Of a stretch of 64,000 nt of DNA, positions 43,335 through 52,685 are shown one piece after another. Position numbers and translations under genes: made by a program. The notes under the pieces were generated by a model that worked only from the letters and a program-made list of their open reading frames with translations, was not told the DNA's origin and did no database searches. The DNA comes from VAZQ01 sp963827585 (GTDB lineage: Bacteria > Pseudomonadota > Alphaproteobacteria > Rhizobiales > Xanthobacteraceae): NCBI GenBank assembly GCA_963827585.1, contig CAWHCK010000051.1, forward strand, positions 1 through 64,000, read 5' to 3'. Numbering within the stretch: the stretch's first letter is position 1; every line of letters begins with the position of its first letter.

Positions 43335-44168
43335 GTGATGATCATCGATTCCCAGGTGCATGTGTGGCCGCCGGACCGGCCCGATCGGCGGCTCGGCGAC
43401 GGCGTCGGCGACCGCAAGCCCTACGGCTACGAAGCGCTCGTCGCCGACATGGATCGCGCCGGCGTCGACCGCGCCATCCTGGTGCCGCCGTCGTTCGACC
43501 ACGATCGCAACGACTACGCGCTCGAGGCCGTGCGCATGTATCCCGACCGTTTCGCGATCATGGGCCGCGTGCCGCTGCGCGCCGGCGGTGACGATTTCCT
43601 CGAGCGATGGCGCGCGCAGCCCGGCATGCTCGGCGTGCGGCTGACGTTCCACCGCGACGCCGACCGGCCATGGCTCACCGACGGCACCGCCGACTGGTTC
43701 TGGCCGCAGGCCGAGCGCCACGACATTCCGGTCATGGTGCACGCGCCGGAACGGCTCGCGGAGATCGGCAAGATCGCGGCGCGCCATCCCGGGCTCAGGA
43801 TCATCGTCGATCACATGGGATTTGCGCGCGCCACCATGGATGACGAGGCCGCCCCCGCGGTCGCGCGCATGAACGCGCTCGCGCGTCATCCCAACGTGTT
43901 CGTAAAAGTCTCCGCCCTGCCCTGCTTCTCGACCGAGCCCTACCCGTTCAAGAATCTGCGCGAGCCGCTCCGCCGCGTGATCGAGGCGTTCGGCGCGCGG
44001 CGGGCATTCTGGGGCAGCGACATCACCCGCGTGCCCGCGACCTGCTCCTATCGGCAGGTCGTGACCCATTTCACCGAGGAGCTTGATTTCCTCTCGCCCG
44101 CCGACCTCGAATGGATCATGGGACGCGGCCTGGCGGAATGCCTGCGCTGGCCGCTGTCACCACGATGA
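43335..44168 (+). CDS. amidohydrolase-2 family hydrolase
   Basis: 277 residues from ATG 43335 or the adjacent ATG 43338. Metal motif IIDSQVHVWPPD (Q in place of the usual first His), middle IPVMVHAPERLAE, then LRIIVDHMGFARA and the terminal FWGSDITRVPA with the metal Asp. Resembles the dicarboxylate lactonase / 4-sulfomuconolactonase-like branch (short TIM barrels). Downstream of hemB by 56 bp, possibly a separate transcript. Not closely like the two amidohydrolases at 32-34 kb. Confidence 0.82.
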   Translation: MMIIDSQVHVWPPDRPDRRLGDGVGDRKPYGYEALVADMDRAGVDRAILVPPSFDHDRNDYALEAVRMYPDRFAIMGRVPLRAGGDDFLERWRAQPGMLGVRLTFHRDADRPWLTDGTADWFWPQAERHDIPVMVHAPERLAEIGKIAARHPGLRIIVDHMGFARATMDDEAAPAVARMNALARHPNVFVKVSALPCFSTEPYPFKNLREPLRRVIEAFGARRAFWGSDITRVPATCSYRQVVTHFTEELDFLSPADLEWIMGRGLAECLRWPLSPR

Positions 44169-44430
44169 TACCGGCGCCGTCGTCTTCGACTTTTCAAGCC
44201 AGGCTCGACCGCCCTCTCGTCTTGGTCCTACTTGCTTTTCGATTTTTCCTTGGATAGTGAATAGGTAAGGGCGTCATCAAACTGTCACAGATAATTCCGC
44301 TGCCGGGAATGGCTGTTAGGTCAGCTTCGAACCAAGCATGCACAACAGCGTTTCCCCTCCTTTCCAGTAGGTAGTCAGTGTCCGCGGTTCCGAGCCGGGG
44401 CTGCAGCGCTAGTTGGGTTGAGGAGGGTGT

Positions 44431-44937
44431 ATGAATTTCGAGATCGAGCGCAAATTCCTGGTGCGTGGCGACGACTGGCAAGACCTCGCAACCGGTCACA
44501 CGCCGATTCGACAAGCCTATTTGACCACCGACGGGAAAAGCTCGATCCGGGTTCGCATCAAGGGTACCGGCGCCGCAACGCTCAGCATCAAATCGCGGGG
44601 TGCGTCGCTGCGCCGGCTGGAGCTCGAGTTTGCCATTCCGACCTTGGATGCCGAGGCGCTCATGCCGCTCCGGCAAGGCGCGGTCATCGAGAAGGTGCGC
44701 CACGTGATTCCCTGGGGCGATCTCGCGTGGGAAGTCGATGTGTTTTCTGGTGAGAACACCGGCCTGATCATCGCCGAAATCGAACTGCGCCACGAGCATC
44801 AGCACATCGAATTGCCGCACTGGATCGGCGCGGAGGTCACCGGACAGGCGCAATACTACAATAGCGCTCTGACGCAGCGTCCGTTCTGCTCGTGGCCGCG
44901 CCGGGAGGGTTCGGCGCGCATGGAATCGCGGGCGTAA
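44431..44937 (+). CDS. CYTH-domain protein (triphosphate tunnel enzyme)
   Basis: 168 residues, starting MNFEIERKFLVRG with the ExExK signature (E4, E6, K8) of triphosphate tunnel metalloenzymes. Further tunnel residues: QAYLTTDGKSSIRVRIKG and LEFAIPTLDAEALM, then VFSGENTGLIIAEIEL. Family members hydrolyse inorganic triphosphate or thiamine triphosphate; there is no CHAD domain. The 262 bp upstream hold no gene. Convergent with the AHSA1 gene, nine bases apart. Confidence 0.9.
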   Translation: MNFEIERKFLVRGDDWQDLATGHTPIRQAYLTTDGKSSIRVRIKGTGAATLSIKSRGASLRRLELEFAIPTLDAEALMPLRQGAVIEKVRHVIPWGDLAWEVDVFSGENTGLIIAEIELRHEHQHIELPHWIGAEVTGQAQYYNSALTQRPFCSWPRREGSARMESRA

Positions 44938-44946
44938 GTCGACGTT

Positions 44947-45393
44947 TCAGGCCAGGTAGCGCTCGAGCTTGTCGAGCGAACCGGTCCAGCCGTGGCGGTG
45001 GCGGTCGCGCGCGGCCTCGTCGAAGAACTGCTCGTGGATGAGCGTGAGCAGCGAACCGTCGCCGTCGGGCTCGATCAGCACGGTCACCAGCGACTCGCGC
45101 TCGGGCGTGCTGCGCCACGCCCAGGTGAACACCAGCTTCTTGTTTCGCACCACCTCGCGATAGACGCCGTTGACCTGATGCTCCTCGCCGTCCTCGGTGT
45201 TGAACGCGATGGTGAAGCGGCCGCCGGCGCGCAGGTCGGTCTCGGCCCGCTGCACACCCCCCGCATCCGGACCGAACCACTGCGCTATTTGCGCGGGCTG
45301 CGTCCACGCGGCGTAGACTTTTTCCGGCGCCGCATTGAAACGACGTTTGAGGGTGAGACTTGGCTTGGCGGCGATGCTGGGGCTGGCGGGCAT
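44947..45393 (-). CDS. AHSA1/SRPBCC-domain protein
   Basis: 148 residues from ATG 45393 (MPASPSIAAKPSLTLKRRF). The START-like helix-grip fold: AAPEKVYAAWTQPAQIAQWF, then RAGGRFTIAFNTEDGEEHQV and LVTVLIEPDGDGSLLTLIHE. Pairs of ArsR regulator and AHSA1 protein are common in alphaproteobacteria and may sense or carry a hydrophobic ligand. Its start lies inside the 3' end of the ArsR gene (109-nt overlap in another frame), implying coupled expression. Confidence 0.85.
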   Translation of the reverse strand: MPASPSIAAKPSLTLKRRFNAAPEKVYAAWTQPAQIAQWFGPDAGGVQRAETDLRAGGRFTIAFNTEDGEEHQVNGVYREVVRNKKLVFTWAWRSTPERESLVTVLIEPDGDGSLLTLIHEQFFDEAARDRHRHGWTGSLDKLERYLA

Positions 45394-45722
45394 GACTTCT
45401 CCTCGACAAACGCGGACAGGCGATCGAGCTGCTGTGACCAGAAGCGCTGGTATCGGATGAGCCAATTCATGGCGGTTTCCATCGGCGCGGCCTGGAGCTG
45501 ACAGCTTACGGTGCGGCCAACCTTCGTGCGCGCGATCAGCCCGGCATCGGAGAGCACGTCGAGATGCTTCATGATCGCCGGCAGCGACATCGAGAACGGG
45601 CGCGCCAGGTCGCTGACCGACAGGTTCGCGTCGTCGCCCAGACGCGCCAGCAGGGCCCGTCGCGTCGGATCGGATAGCGCCGCGAACGTGCGGTCCAGTG
45701 CAGCGTCTTGATACTTAACCAT
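45285..45722 (-). CDS. ArsR-family transcriptional regulator
   Basis: 145 residues from ATG 45722. Winged helix: ALSDPTRRALLARLGDDANL, SVSDLARPFSMSLPAIMKHL, DVLSDAGLIARTKVGR. No metal-binding Cys pair of the classical ArsR/SmtB site, so the ligand is probably not a metal. The C-terminal ~35 residues (after SAFVEEKSCPPAPAS) are arginine-rich and overlap the AHSA1 start; homologues I know of end earlier, so this extension may be an artefact of a lost stop. Confidence 0.87.
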   Translation of the reverse strand: MVKYQDAALDRTFAALSDPTRRALLARLGDDANLSVSDLARPFSMSLPAIMKHLDVLSDAGLIARTKVGRTVSCQLQAAPMETAMNWLIRYQRFWSQQLDRLSAFVEEKSCPPAPASPPSQVSPSNVVSMRRRKKSTPRGRSPRK

Positions 45723-45959
45723 ATGGTTTAGCGTAAGGCGAGGAGCGTGCGCTGTCAAGCGCCGTCCCTACCTCGGCACCGCGCACACGCTGTCCCGGAC
45801 GCCAGCCGCGAGTGAATTCACGGAAGAGTTCCGCGCATGACGATCGCGACTGATAGTGCCCGTTTGGGGGCCGACCTGCCGCGTGGACATTGTCGGCTGC
45901 AAGGCACAAGCGTAAGCTACCTGCAACTCACCCATCGGCCTGCTGACGGGAGGACGACA

Positions 45960-47468
45960 ATGGGTAGTTGGCTCAGCGAACGAGAACAGCGCCTTGTCGC
46001 CGGTGCGGAAACGGCCTCGGCCGCAACCCCGATACCCACCCAGATCGTATCGAACGGCGAATATCTGCCGCCGTCGCAAAGCGAGACGCAGCGGCGCGTC
46101 GAGCGGCGCATCTTTGAATTGGCGGACGACAACGGCAAGCGGCTTGGCCTGAGCCGCCGGCAGTTCATGCAGACCGGCTGCGGCATGGCCGCCGCCTTCC
46201 TGGCCATGAACGAGATCTACGGCGCCGACGTGTTCCAGGTCACCGCGGCCGAGGCGCGCGAGCCCGAGCTGATGCAGGCGCGCGCACAGGGCCTGGCCGG
46301 GCAGTTCATCTTCGACGTTCAGACCCATTTCGTGCGCGACGACTTCAACCATACGGAGCTCCTGGGTCTCGCCAAGTTCGCGGCGGAGCACTGGAACCCG
46401 CAGCTCAAAGACGACACGTCGTCGCTCGTCCGCTACAAGTTCCAGAACTACGTCAAGGAAGTCTACTACGACAGCGACACCAGCATCGCGCTGCTCAGCG
46501 GCGCGCCGTTCGACGATCCGACCTGGTGGCTCCTGTCCAACGAGCAGATCGCGCGGACGCGCGAGGTGATCAACGATTTCGCGGGCTCGCGGCGTCTGCT
46601 GGCGCACACGGTGATCACGCCGAAGCAGCCCGGGTGGATGGAGGAGGTCGACAAGGCGATCGCGGTCTACAAGCCCGATTCCTGGAAGGCGTACACCATC
46701 GGCGATCCGCTCGCGCCGTCGAAATATCCGTGGCGGCTCGACGACGAGCAGGTGATGTATCCGTTCTACGAAAAAGCGGCGAGAGCGGGCATCAACATCA
46801 TCTGCATCCACAAGGGTCTGCTGCCGGTCGACTACGAGAAGGCATTCCCGGGCGTATGGGAGTACGCGACCGCATGGGATATCGGAAAGGCGGCCAAGGA
46901 TTGGCCGCAGATGACGTTCGTCGTCTACCATTCCGCGCTGCGCGCGTTCCTGGAATTGCCCGACCAGGCCTGGGCGGAGTTCGAATCGACCGGCCGCATG
47001 AAATGGGCGACCGATCTCGCCGAGATTCCGCAAAGATTCGGGGTCAACAACGTCTATGCCGAGCTCGGCACGTGCTTCGCCAATTCGGCGGTCGCGCATC
47101 CCAAATTCTCGGCGGCCTTGATCGGCACGCTGATCAAGGGGATGGGTGTGGATCACGTGCTCTGGGGCACCGATTCCGTCTGGTACGGATCGCCGCAATG
47201 GCAGATCGAGGCGATGCGGCGCCTGGAGATTCCGGAGGAGCTGCAGAAGAAGCATGGCTTCCCTGCCCTTGGGGCGGCCGACAGCGCGACCAAGCAGATG
47301 ATTTTCGGCATCAACGCAGCTCGCCTCTATGGCCTCAAACTCAGGGCCGCCCAGAACGCACCGATGCCGGCCTATTCCGTGGACCGCTTGGCCAAGCTGA
47401 AGGGCGAGTACGAGCTCGCCGCGAGAGAGCCGTCGAACCTTCGTTACGGCTACGTCCGAGCCGCCTGA
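45960..47468 (+). CDS. long amidohydrolase-family protein
   Basis: 502 residues from ATG 45960, preceded by GGGAGGAC. An N-terminal ~95-residue extension holds an internal twin-arginine-like motif LSRRQFMQTGCGMAAAFLAM (RR at 66-67), then the barrel: FIFDVQTHFVRDDF (D-x-Q-x-H metal motif), GINIICIHKGLLP, FVVYHSAL, and HVLWGTDSVWYGSPQWQIEA with the terminal Asp. The family acts on carboxylated or amide substrates. The RR motif lies too far from the N-terminus for a normal Tat signal unless translation starts later. Confidence 0.82.
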   Translation: MGSWLSEREQRLVAGAETASAATPIPTQIVSNGEYLPPSQSETQRRVERRIFELADDNGKRLGLSRRQFMQTGCGMAAAFLAMNEIYGADVFQVTAAEAREPELMQARAQGLAGQFIFDVQTHFVRDDFNHTELLGLAKFAAEHWNPQLKDDTSSLVRYKFQNYVKEVYYDSDTSIALLSGAPFDDPTWWLLSNEQIARTREVINDFAGSRRLLAHTVITPKQPGWMEEVDKAIAVYKPDSWKAYTIGDPLAPSKYPWRLDDEQVMYPFYEKAARAGINIICIHKGLLPVDYEKAFPGVWEYATAWDIGKAAKDWPQMTFVVYHSALRAFLELPDQAWAEFESTGRMKWATDLAEIPQRFGVNNVYAELGTCFANSAVAHPKFSAALIGTLIKGMGVDHVLWGTDSVWYGSPQWQIEAMRRLEIPEELQKKHGFPALGAADSATKQMIFGINAARLYGLKLRAAQNAPMPAYSVDRLAKLKGEYELAAREPSNLRYGYVRAA

Positions 47469-47624
47469 CGAAACGGTCGGCTGCGAACCGGTCTTTGCAG
47501 CCAAATTCCCTGCCCCGCCGGCTTGCGCTGGATACAAGCCCGCCAGTTGTCACATTGCAGCGCCGAATAGTGGATTAGCGTTGGCGAGGCAGGCGCCGCT
47601 GCACGCCTCGGACTGATCTGACCG

Positions 47625-50315
47625 ATGTCGACCTATCGTCTGGACAGATTGTTTTCGCCCCGCTCGGTCGTGGTCGTGGGGGGAAGCCCGCGCGAAACCT
47701 CGCCCGGTCGCGCCGTTTTGAAAAACCTTCGCAGCGCAGGTTTCAAAGGGTCGATCGGTCTCGTCAATCCTCGCCATGGCGAGATCGAGGGGGTCAGGTC
47801 CGTCAGGACCATCGATGCGCTGCCGCAAGCGCCCGATCTCCTCGTCATCGCGGCGCCGGCGCCATCGGTGCCCGGCATCGTCGCCGCGGCCGGGCAAATG
47901 GGCGCCGCGACCGCAATCATCATCACCGCAGGGCTCGGGCACGGAGAAGGCTCGCTCGCCCACGCCTGCGAGAAGGCCGCACGTGCAACCGGCCTCAGGT
48001 TCGTCGGCCCCAACTGCCTCGGCGTCTTGGCCCCGCGCGCCAACCTCAATGCCAGCTTTGCCGCGCGCATGCCCCCGGCCGGCGATCTCGCCCTCATCTC
48101 GCAATCGGGCGCCATTACGGCCGGCCTGATCGAATGGTCGGCCGTGCACGGCATCGGCTTCTCCGCCGCCGTTTCGTTGGGAGACAAGATCGACGTCGAT
48201 TTCGGCGATCTCATCGATTTCTTTGCGCTCGATGGCGCGACCCGGGCGATTCTTCTCTACGTCGAATCGATCGACAAGGCGCGCAAATTCATGTCGGCCG
48301 CGCGCGCCGCCGCCCGGATCAAACCGGTGGTGGTGGTCAAGTCCGGCCGCCATGCGCAGGGCGCGAAGGCCGCGCAGACCCACACCGGTGCCCTTGCCGG
48401 TGCCGACTCGGTTTACGACGCTGCGTTCCGACGCGCCGGCCTGTTGCGGGTGCTCGACCTCGACGAGCTGTTTGCCGCGGCCGAGACGCTGGGACGCGTG
48501 CGGCCGTTTTCAGGCAAGCGCCTGGCCGTCCTCACCAATGGTGGCGGCATCGGCGTGCTTGCGGTCGATCAGCTGGCCGATCTCGGCGGGACTCTCGCCG
48601 CCATCTCACCGGCAATCATGAGCAAGCTCGATACCGTATTGCCGCCGATCTGGTCGCGCGCGAACCCGGTCGACATCGCCGGCGACGCCGATGGCGCCCG
48701 CTACGCCGCCGCGTTCGAGGCGCTGATCGAAGACCCGGAGAACGATGCAATTCTGGTCATGAACGTCCCGACCGCGCTGACCTCGGCGCAGGCGGCGGCC
48801 AAGGCGGTCGCCGCGGTCGCGCAAGCGCATCGCAGCCGATCGATCCGGCCGAAGCCGATGTTTGCGGTGTGGGTCGGCAGCAGCGAAGCGACGACGCCGA
48901 CCTTCGAAGCCGCCCGCGTTCCCAACTACGCGACCGAGACCGACGCGGTCCGCGGCTTTATGCACTTGGTGCGCTACCGGGACGCGCTCGAAGCCTTGAT
49001 GGCGACGCCGCCGAGCTTGCCGCAGGATTTCAAGCCGGATATTGCAACCGCCCGCCCGCTGGTCGAGGACGCCGTGCGGCACGGGCGCACCTGGCTCGAC
49101 CCGATCGAGGTCACGCGGCTGCTGGCGGCCTATTCCATTCCGATCGCGCCCGCGCGGCTCGCCCGCAATCCCGACGAAGCCGCCGCCGTCGCGGCCCCGC
49201 TGCTGGCCGAAGGATCGACCATCGTGGCGAAGATCCTGTCGCCCGATATCGTGCACAAGTCCGAAGTGGGCGGCGTGCGGCTCAACCTCACCAGCGAGCG
49301 CGCGGTGCGCGAGGCGGTCGCGGATATTCTCGCGCGAGCCCGGAGCACCAAGCCCGACGCTCGCATCACCGGCGTGACCATTCATCCCATGATCTTGCGT
49401 CCGAAAGCACGCGAATTGATCGCCGGGATCGCGGACGATCCGACCTTCGGTCCCGTCGTGGTATTCGGCCGCGGCGGCACCGCGGTCGAGGTCATCGGCG
49501 ACAAGGCCCTGGCGCTGCCGCCGCTCGATCTCGAGCTCGCCCGCGAGCTGATCGCGCGCACCCGCGTGTCGCGCGTACTTCGGGCCTACCGGGACGTTCC
49601 GGCTGCGGATACCGATGCTGTTGCTCTCCTGCTCGTCAAGCTCGCGCAACTGGCTGCCGATCTGCCGGAGGTGCGCGAGCTCGATCTCAACCCCGTGCTT
49701 GCCGACCAGAGCGGCATCATTGCGGTCGATGCCCGTGTGGCGGTGGCGCCGTTCGAACCGGTGCCCGGCCGGCCGGGCCATCCCCGCTTCGCCATCAGGC
49801 CCTATCCCAAGGAATGGGAGCGAAACTTCGAGTTGCGCGACGGAACCAAGGTTCTCGTGCGCCCAGTGCGTCCGGACGACGAGCCGCTGTATGGCCCATT
49901 TTTCTCAGCCGTCACGCAGCAGGATTTGCGCCTGCGCTTCTTTGCGCCGGTGAAGGAATTCGGCCATGCCTTCGTTGCACGTTTCACGCAGATCGATTAC
50001 GCGCGCGCCATGGCATTCATCGCCATCGAGGAGGCATCCGGCAACATGCTGGGCGTCGTGCGCCTGCACGCCGACGCCAACTACGACAGCGGCGAATACG
50101 CCATCCTCATCCGCTCCGATCTCAAGGGGCGCGGCCTCGGCTACCTGCTCATGCAGATGATGATCGAATATGCCCGCGCCGAAGGCCTCAAAACCATCGA
50201 AGGGCAGGTGCTGAGCGAAAACACGGCGATGCTCGCCATGTGCAGGGAGCTCGGCTTTGACATCGCGACTGACCCGCAAGCGCCCGACACCTGCGTCGTG
50301 AAGCTTGCGATCTGA
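47625..50315 (+). CDS. ADP-forming acyl-CoA ligase fused to GNAT acetyltransferase
   Basis: 896 residues, PatZ/YfiQ-like. Order: CoA-binding Rossmann domain (1-~130, SVVVVGGSPRETSPGRAVLK), succinyl-CoA-ligase-like domains (to ~460, with QTHTGALAGADS carrying the phospho-His and THTGA loop), ATP-grasp (~490-700, VAKILSPDIVHKSEVGGVRL), and GNAT (~730-896, AILIRSDLKGRGLGYLLMQM). Family members are either acetate-CoA ligases or protein lysine acetyltransferases that silence acetyl-CoA synthetase. The ligase active-site His is intact here, so enzymatic ligase function stays possible. Convergent with the exonuclease gene. Confidence 0.9.
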   Translation: MSTYRLDRLFSPRSVVVVGGSPRETSPGRAVLKNLRSAGFKGSIGLVNPRHGEIEGVRSVRTIDALPQAPDLLVIAAPAPSVPGIVAAAGQMGAATAIIITAGLGHGEGSLAHACEKAARATGLRFVGPNCLGVLAPRANLNASFAARMPPAGDLALISQSGAITAGLIEWSAVHGIGFSAAVSLGDKIDVDFGDLIDFFALDGATRAILLYVESIDKARKFMSAARAAARIKPVVVVKSGRHAQGAKAAQTHTGALAGADSVYDAAFRRAGLLRVLDLDELFAAAETLGRVRPFSGKRLAVLTNGGGIGVLAVDQLADLGGTLAAISPAIMSKLDTVLPPIWSRANPVDIAGDADGARYAAAFEALIEDPENDAILVMNVPTALTSAQAAAKAVAAVAQAHRSRSIRPKPMFAVWVGSSEATTPTFEAARVPNYATETDAVRGFMHLVRYRDALEALMATPPSLPQDFKPDIATARPLVEDAVRHGRTWLDPIEVTRLLAAYSIPIAPARLARNPDEAAAVAAPLLAEGSTIVAKILSPDIVHKSEVGGVRLNLTSERAVREAVADILARARSTKPDARITGVTIHPMILRPKARELIAGIADDPTFGPVVVFGRGGTAVEVIGDKALALPPLDLELARELIARTRVSRVLRAYRDVPAADTDAVALLLVKLAQLAADLPEVRELDLNPVLADQSGIIAVDARVAVAPFEPVPGRPGHPRFAIRPYPKEWERNFELRDGTKVLVRPVRPDDEPLYGPFFSAVTQQDLRLRFFAPVKEFGHAFVARFTQIDYARAMAFIAIEEASGNMLGVVRLHADANYDSGEYAILIRSDLKGRGLGYLLMQMMIEYARAEGLKTIEGQVLSENTAMLAMCRELGFDIATDPQAPDTCVVKLAI

Positions 50316-50364
50316 TCCGAATTCAGCTGCGCGGGTCCGGCGAAGCCCTCACCATCTCAAAGCC

Positions 50365-52488
50365 TCATAGCAAGAGGTCGCGCATGAGTTCGTCGACGGG
50401 CTCCACGGCCTTAAGCGCGACGCGCAAACGGTTGCGGTCGCGCCGCGACAGGCGCTGGACTGCGACACGATTGGTCGCCGGCGTGCCGTGCTCCATATCG
50501 ACGAGTTGCTGGCCGAGGATCAGCTCGAGAAAGGTGGCCTGTGCGTCGCCAAGCGCATCGAGATCGGCTTCGCCACCGCGACCCAAGGCCTCGATCCCGA
50601 GGAGGCGCGCCGGCGTCGAACGCTCGACGATGTGATGCCGGATGGCAAGGGTACGCGCCATGGTCACGATGCCGAACAGCCCTGCCCTTTTCAAATCGAT
50701 GCGACCTTTGTCGGTCTTGATGCGTCCGAACCAATCGAAAGGCGCTTCGCGCGCGCCCGCGGATTGCGCGAGCAGCTTGGCAAAGGCAGCCTCGCCGCGA
50801 GCCATATCGAAGGCGGTGCGCCAAACATGATTGGCGAGGGCCGCCTCGCCATGGACCGGGCGCAGGTCGAAGAAGATATCGACCGACAGAAGGTCATGCG
50901 GGTTTGAACGTCGAATCCAGTCTTCGATGCGCCCGCGCCAGGTGGCGATCGACCCCCGCCATTGCGGGTTCTTGGCCATCACCCCGCCCTTGCAGTAGGG
51001 CACGCCGACTTCATGCAGGATGTCGGCGACGTGAGCACCGAGGGCTTCGAACCAGCGATCCTCGACGCCATCCGGCGCACCCTCGGAAAAGATCAAGGCG
51101 TTGTCCTGGTCCATCGCCAGCAGGCTCTCTTCCCGGCCCGCTGAGCCGAGCACGGCCACGGCATAGGGACAGGGCGCTCCGCCGCGTCCCTCCTCCCGCA
51201 TGCGCCGTTCCGCGAGCACCGCTGCTCGCTCGGTCAATGCCTCCAAGCATCGTGAAATCAACACCGCGATATCGCGGCCCGCGATCCCGTCGGACATCAG
51301 GCCCTCGGCAACCTGCGGCAGCCTCCCCCAGCCTCGTGCCAGGGCGGCCACGTCGGCCGCCTGCTCGATTTCATCGCCGAGCAGGAGGCCGCCCTCTGCC
51401 CGCAGTCGCAGCAGATCGCGCGCGGATAGTGCGCCGATCACGACGCCTTGTTCGTCGGTGACACCAAGGTGGCGGATCTTGAGGCGGTTCATTCGGCTGA
51501 TGGCGACATGGGCGAAGGCATCCGCGGGAACGCAGGCGAGCGGCCGGCTCGCCATCCGCTCGACCGGCAGCGCGAGCGCATGGGCGCCATGGGCCGCAAG
51601 GCCGCGCAGCAGGTCGCGCTCGGTAATGATGCCGGTATCATCGGGCCGCGGCGCCGCGGTGGATCCGGATGGCGACACGAACAGCGACGACGTCCGTGCG
51701 CCGCTCATGCGGTCGAGCGCGGCGCCGGCCCGCGCGTCCGGCGCGATGAATTGCGCCGGCGCGGTCATGATGTCCCCGATGCGTTTGACATAGGGATAGC
51801 TGTCGATGCGCCGCGGTCGTTCGTCGGCGTCAATTGGCTCGGCCCCACTGGCCTCGACCCAGCCGGCAAAGTGCTGCCTGGTGAGCGCTTCGGTAAGCCC
51901 CCGGCAGGCGCGCTCGGCCTCGGCCAGCGTGCGGATGCCGCGATCGCGCAGCTTGGGCAGGAGGGCCAGAAAGACGCGTGCGGCAGTGGCCGCGTCACCC
52001 AGCGCAGCGTGGCGATCCGTTACCGCTACGCCGAGCCAGCCAGCCAGATCGTCGAGCGAATAACCCGCCAGATCGGGAGCGGCAATCTCCGCAAGAAGCC
52101 TGGTGTCGAGGGCACGCGGGCGCATCAAGGCAACGCCTGCCCGCTCGCATTCGCGCTTGATGACCGCGAGATCGAATCCGAGCGCGTGCCCGATGACCAC
52201 ACGCTCACCGATGAAGGCTGAAACCTCCGGCCAGACCTCGGCGAAGGCCGCCTCGTGGCGCACTGCCGCATCATCAATGCCGTGGACGCGGGTCGCACTC
52301 GGCGGTATCGACTGCGGCGGCCGGACCCGACGCCGAAGCGACGCAGTCTCATCGAGAGTTCCGCCCGCGAGCCGGATCGCCGCGATCTCGACGACCCATG
52401 CTTGGCGCGCATCCAGGCTCGTGGTCTCGGTATCGATCGCCACCGCGTCGACGGCAATGAGCGGCGTGACGCCACTCCCTTTCGCCAT
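50365..52488 (-). CDS. DEDDh exonuclease-CBS-DUF294 nucleotidyltransferase fusion
   Basis: 707 residues from ATG 52488 (AGGAACGC upstream). Domains in order: DnaQ-type 3'-5' exonuclease (1-~180: AIDTETTSLDARQAWVVEIA, VIGHALGFDLAVIKRE, DRHAALGDAATAA), a CBS pair (~230-385, ending LGVTDEQGVVIGALSARDLL), then DUF294 nucleotidyltransferase with LGSAGREESLLAMDQDNALI and its C-terminal helical domain. DUF294 proteins of GlnD-like type are often nucleotide-controlled; the CBS pair suggests adenylate sensing. Combining all three is less common. Divergent from the stress-protein gene. Confidence 0.85.
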   Translation of the reverse strand: MAKGSGVTPLIAVDAVAIDTETTSLDARQAWVVEIAAIRLAGGTLDETASLRRRVRPPQSIPPSATRVHGIDDAAVRHEAAFAEVWPEVSAFIGERVVIGHALGFDLAVIKRECERAGVALMRPRALDTRLLAEIAAPDLAGYSLDDLAGWLGVAVTDRHAALGDAATAARVFLALLPKLRDRGIRTLAEAERACRGLTEALTRQHFAGWVEASGAEPIDADERPRRIDSYPYVKRIGDIMTAPAQFIAPDARAGAALDRMSGARTSSLFVSPSGSTAAPRPDDTGIITERDLLRGLAAHGAHALALPVERMASRPLACVPADAFAHVAISRMNRLKIRHLGVTDEQGVVIGALSARDLLRLRAEGGLLLGDEIEQAADVAALARGWGRLPQVAEGLMSDGIAGRDIAVLISRCLEALTERAAVLAERRMREEGRGGAPCPYAVAVLGSAGREESLLAMDQDNALIFSEGAPDGVEDRWFEALGAHVADILHEVGVPYCKGGVMAKNPQWRGSIATWRGRIEDWIRRSNPHDLLSVDIFFDLRPVHGEAALANHVWRTAFDMARGEAAFAKLLAQSAGAREAPFDWFGRIKTDKGRIDLKRAGLFGIVTMARTLAIRHHIVERSTPARLLGIEALGRGGEADLDALGDAQATFLELILGQQLVDMEHGTPATNRVAVQRLSRRDRNRLRVALKAVEPVDELMRDLLL

Positions 52489-52685
52489 GCGTTCCTCCGC
52501 CTCCGTTGAGCTTGATTTTGTCAAAGGCCGCGTTTCCGTTTGATTGGCGTATTGCTGCCTGAACGACCGGACGCGCGCTGCCCGAAACCCTCTCTTCCCA
52601 TAAGCCGGCTTGATCGATATCAAAGCGGCTGCGATACAATCGTTCAATCCATGCCTTCACCCTCGATCGCATGCGGGAGCCCCTG

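Noticed and set aside
45768..47537. A 589-codon open frame on the minus strand
   Set aside because: Antisense shadow of the long amidohydrolase gene, with Arg/Asp/Gly-rich composition.
52489..52647. Upstream start for the exonuclease-CBS gene
   Set aside because: The ATG at 52488 has a good ribosome binding site and starts directly before the first exonuclease motif; the extension has no conserved features.
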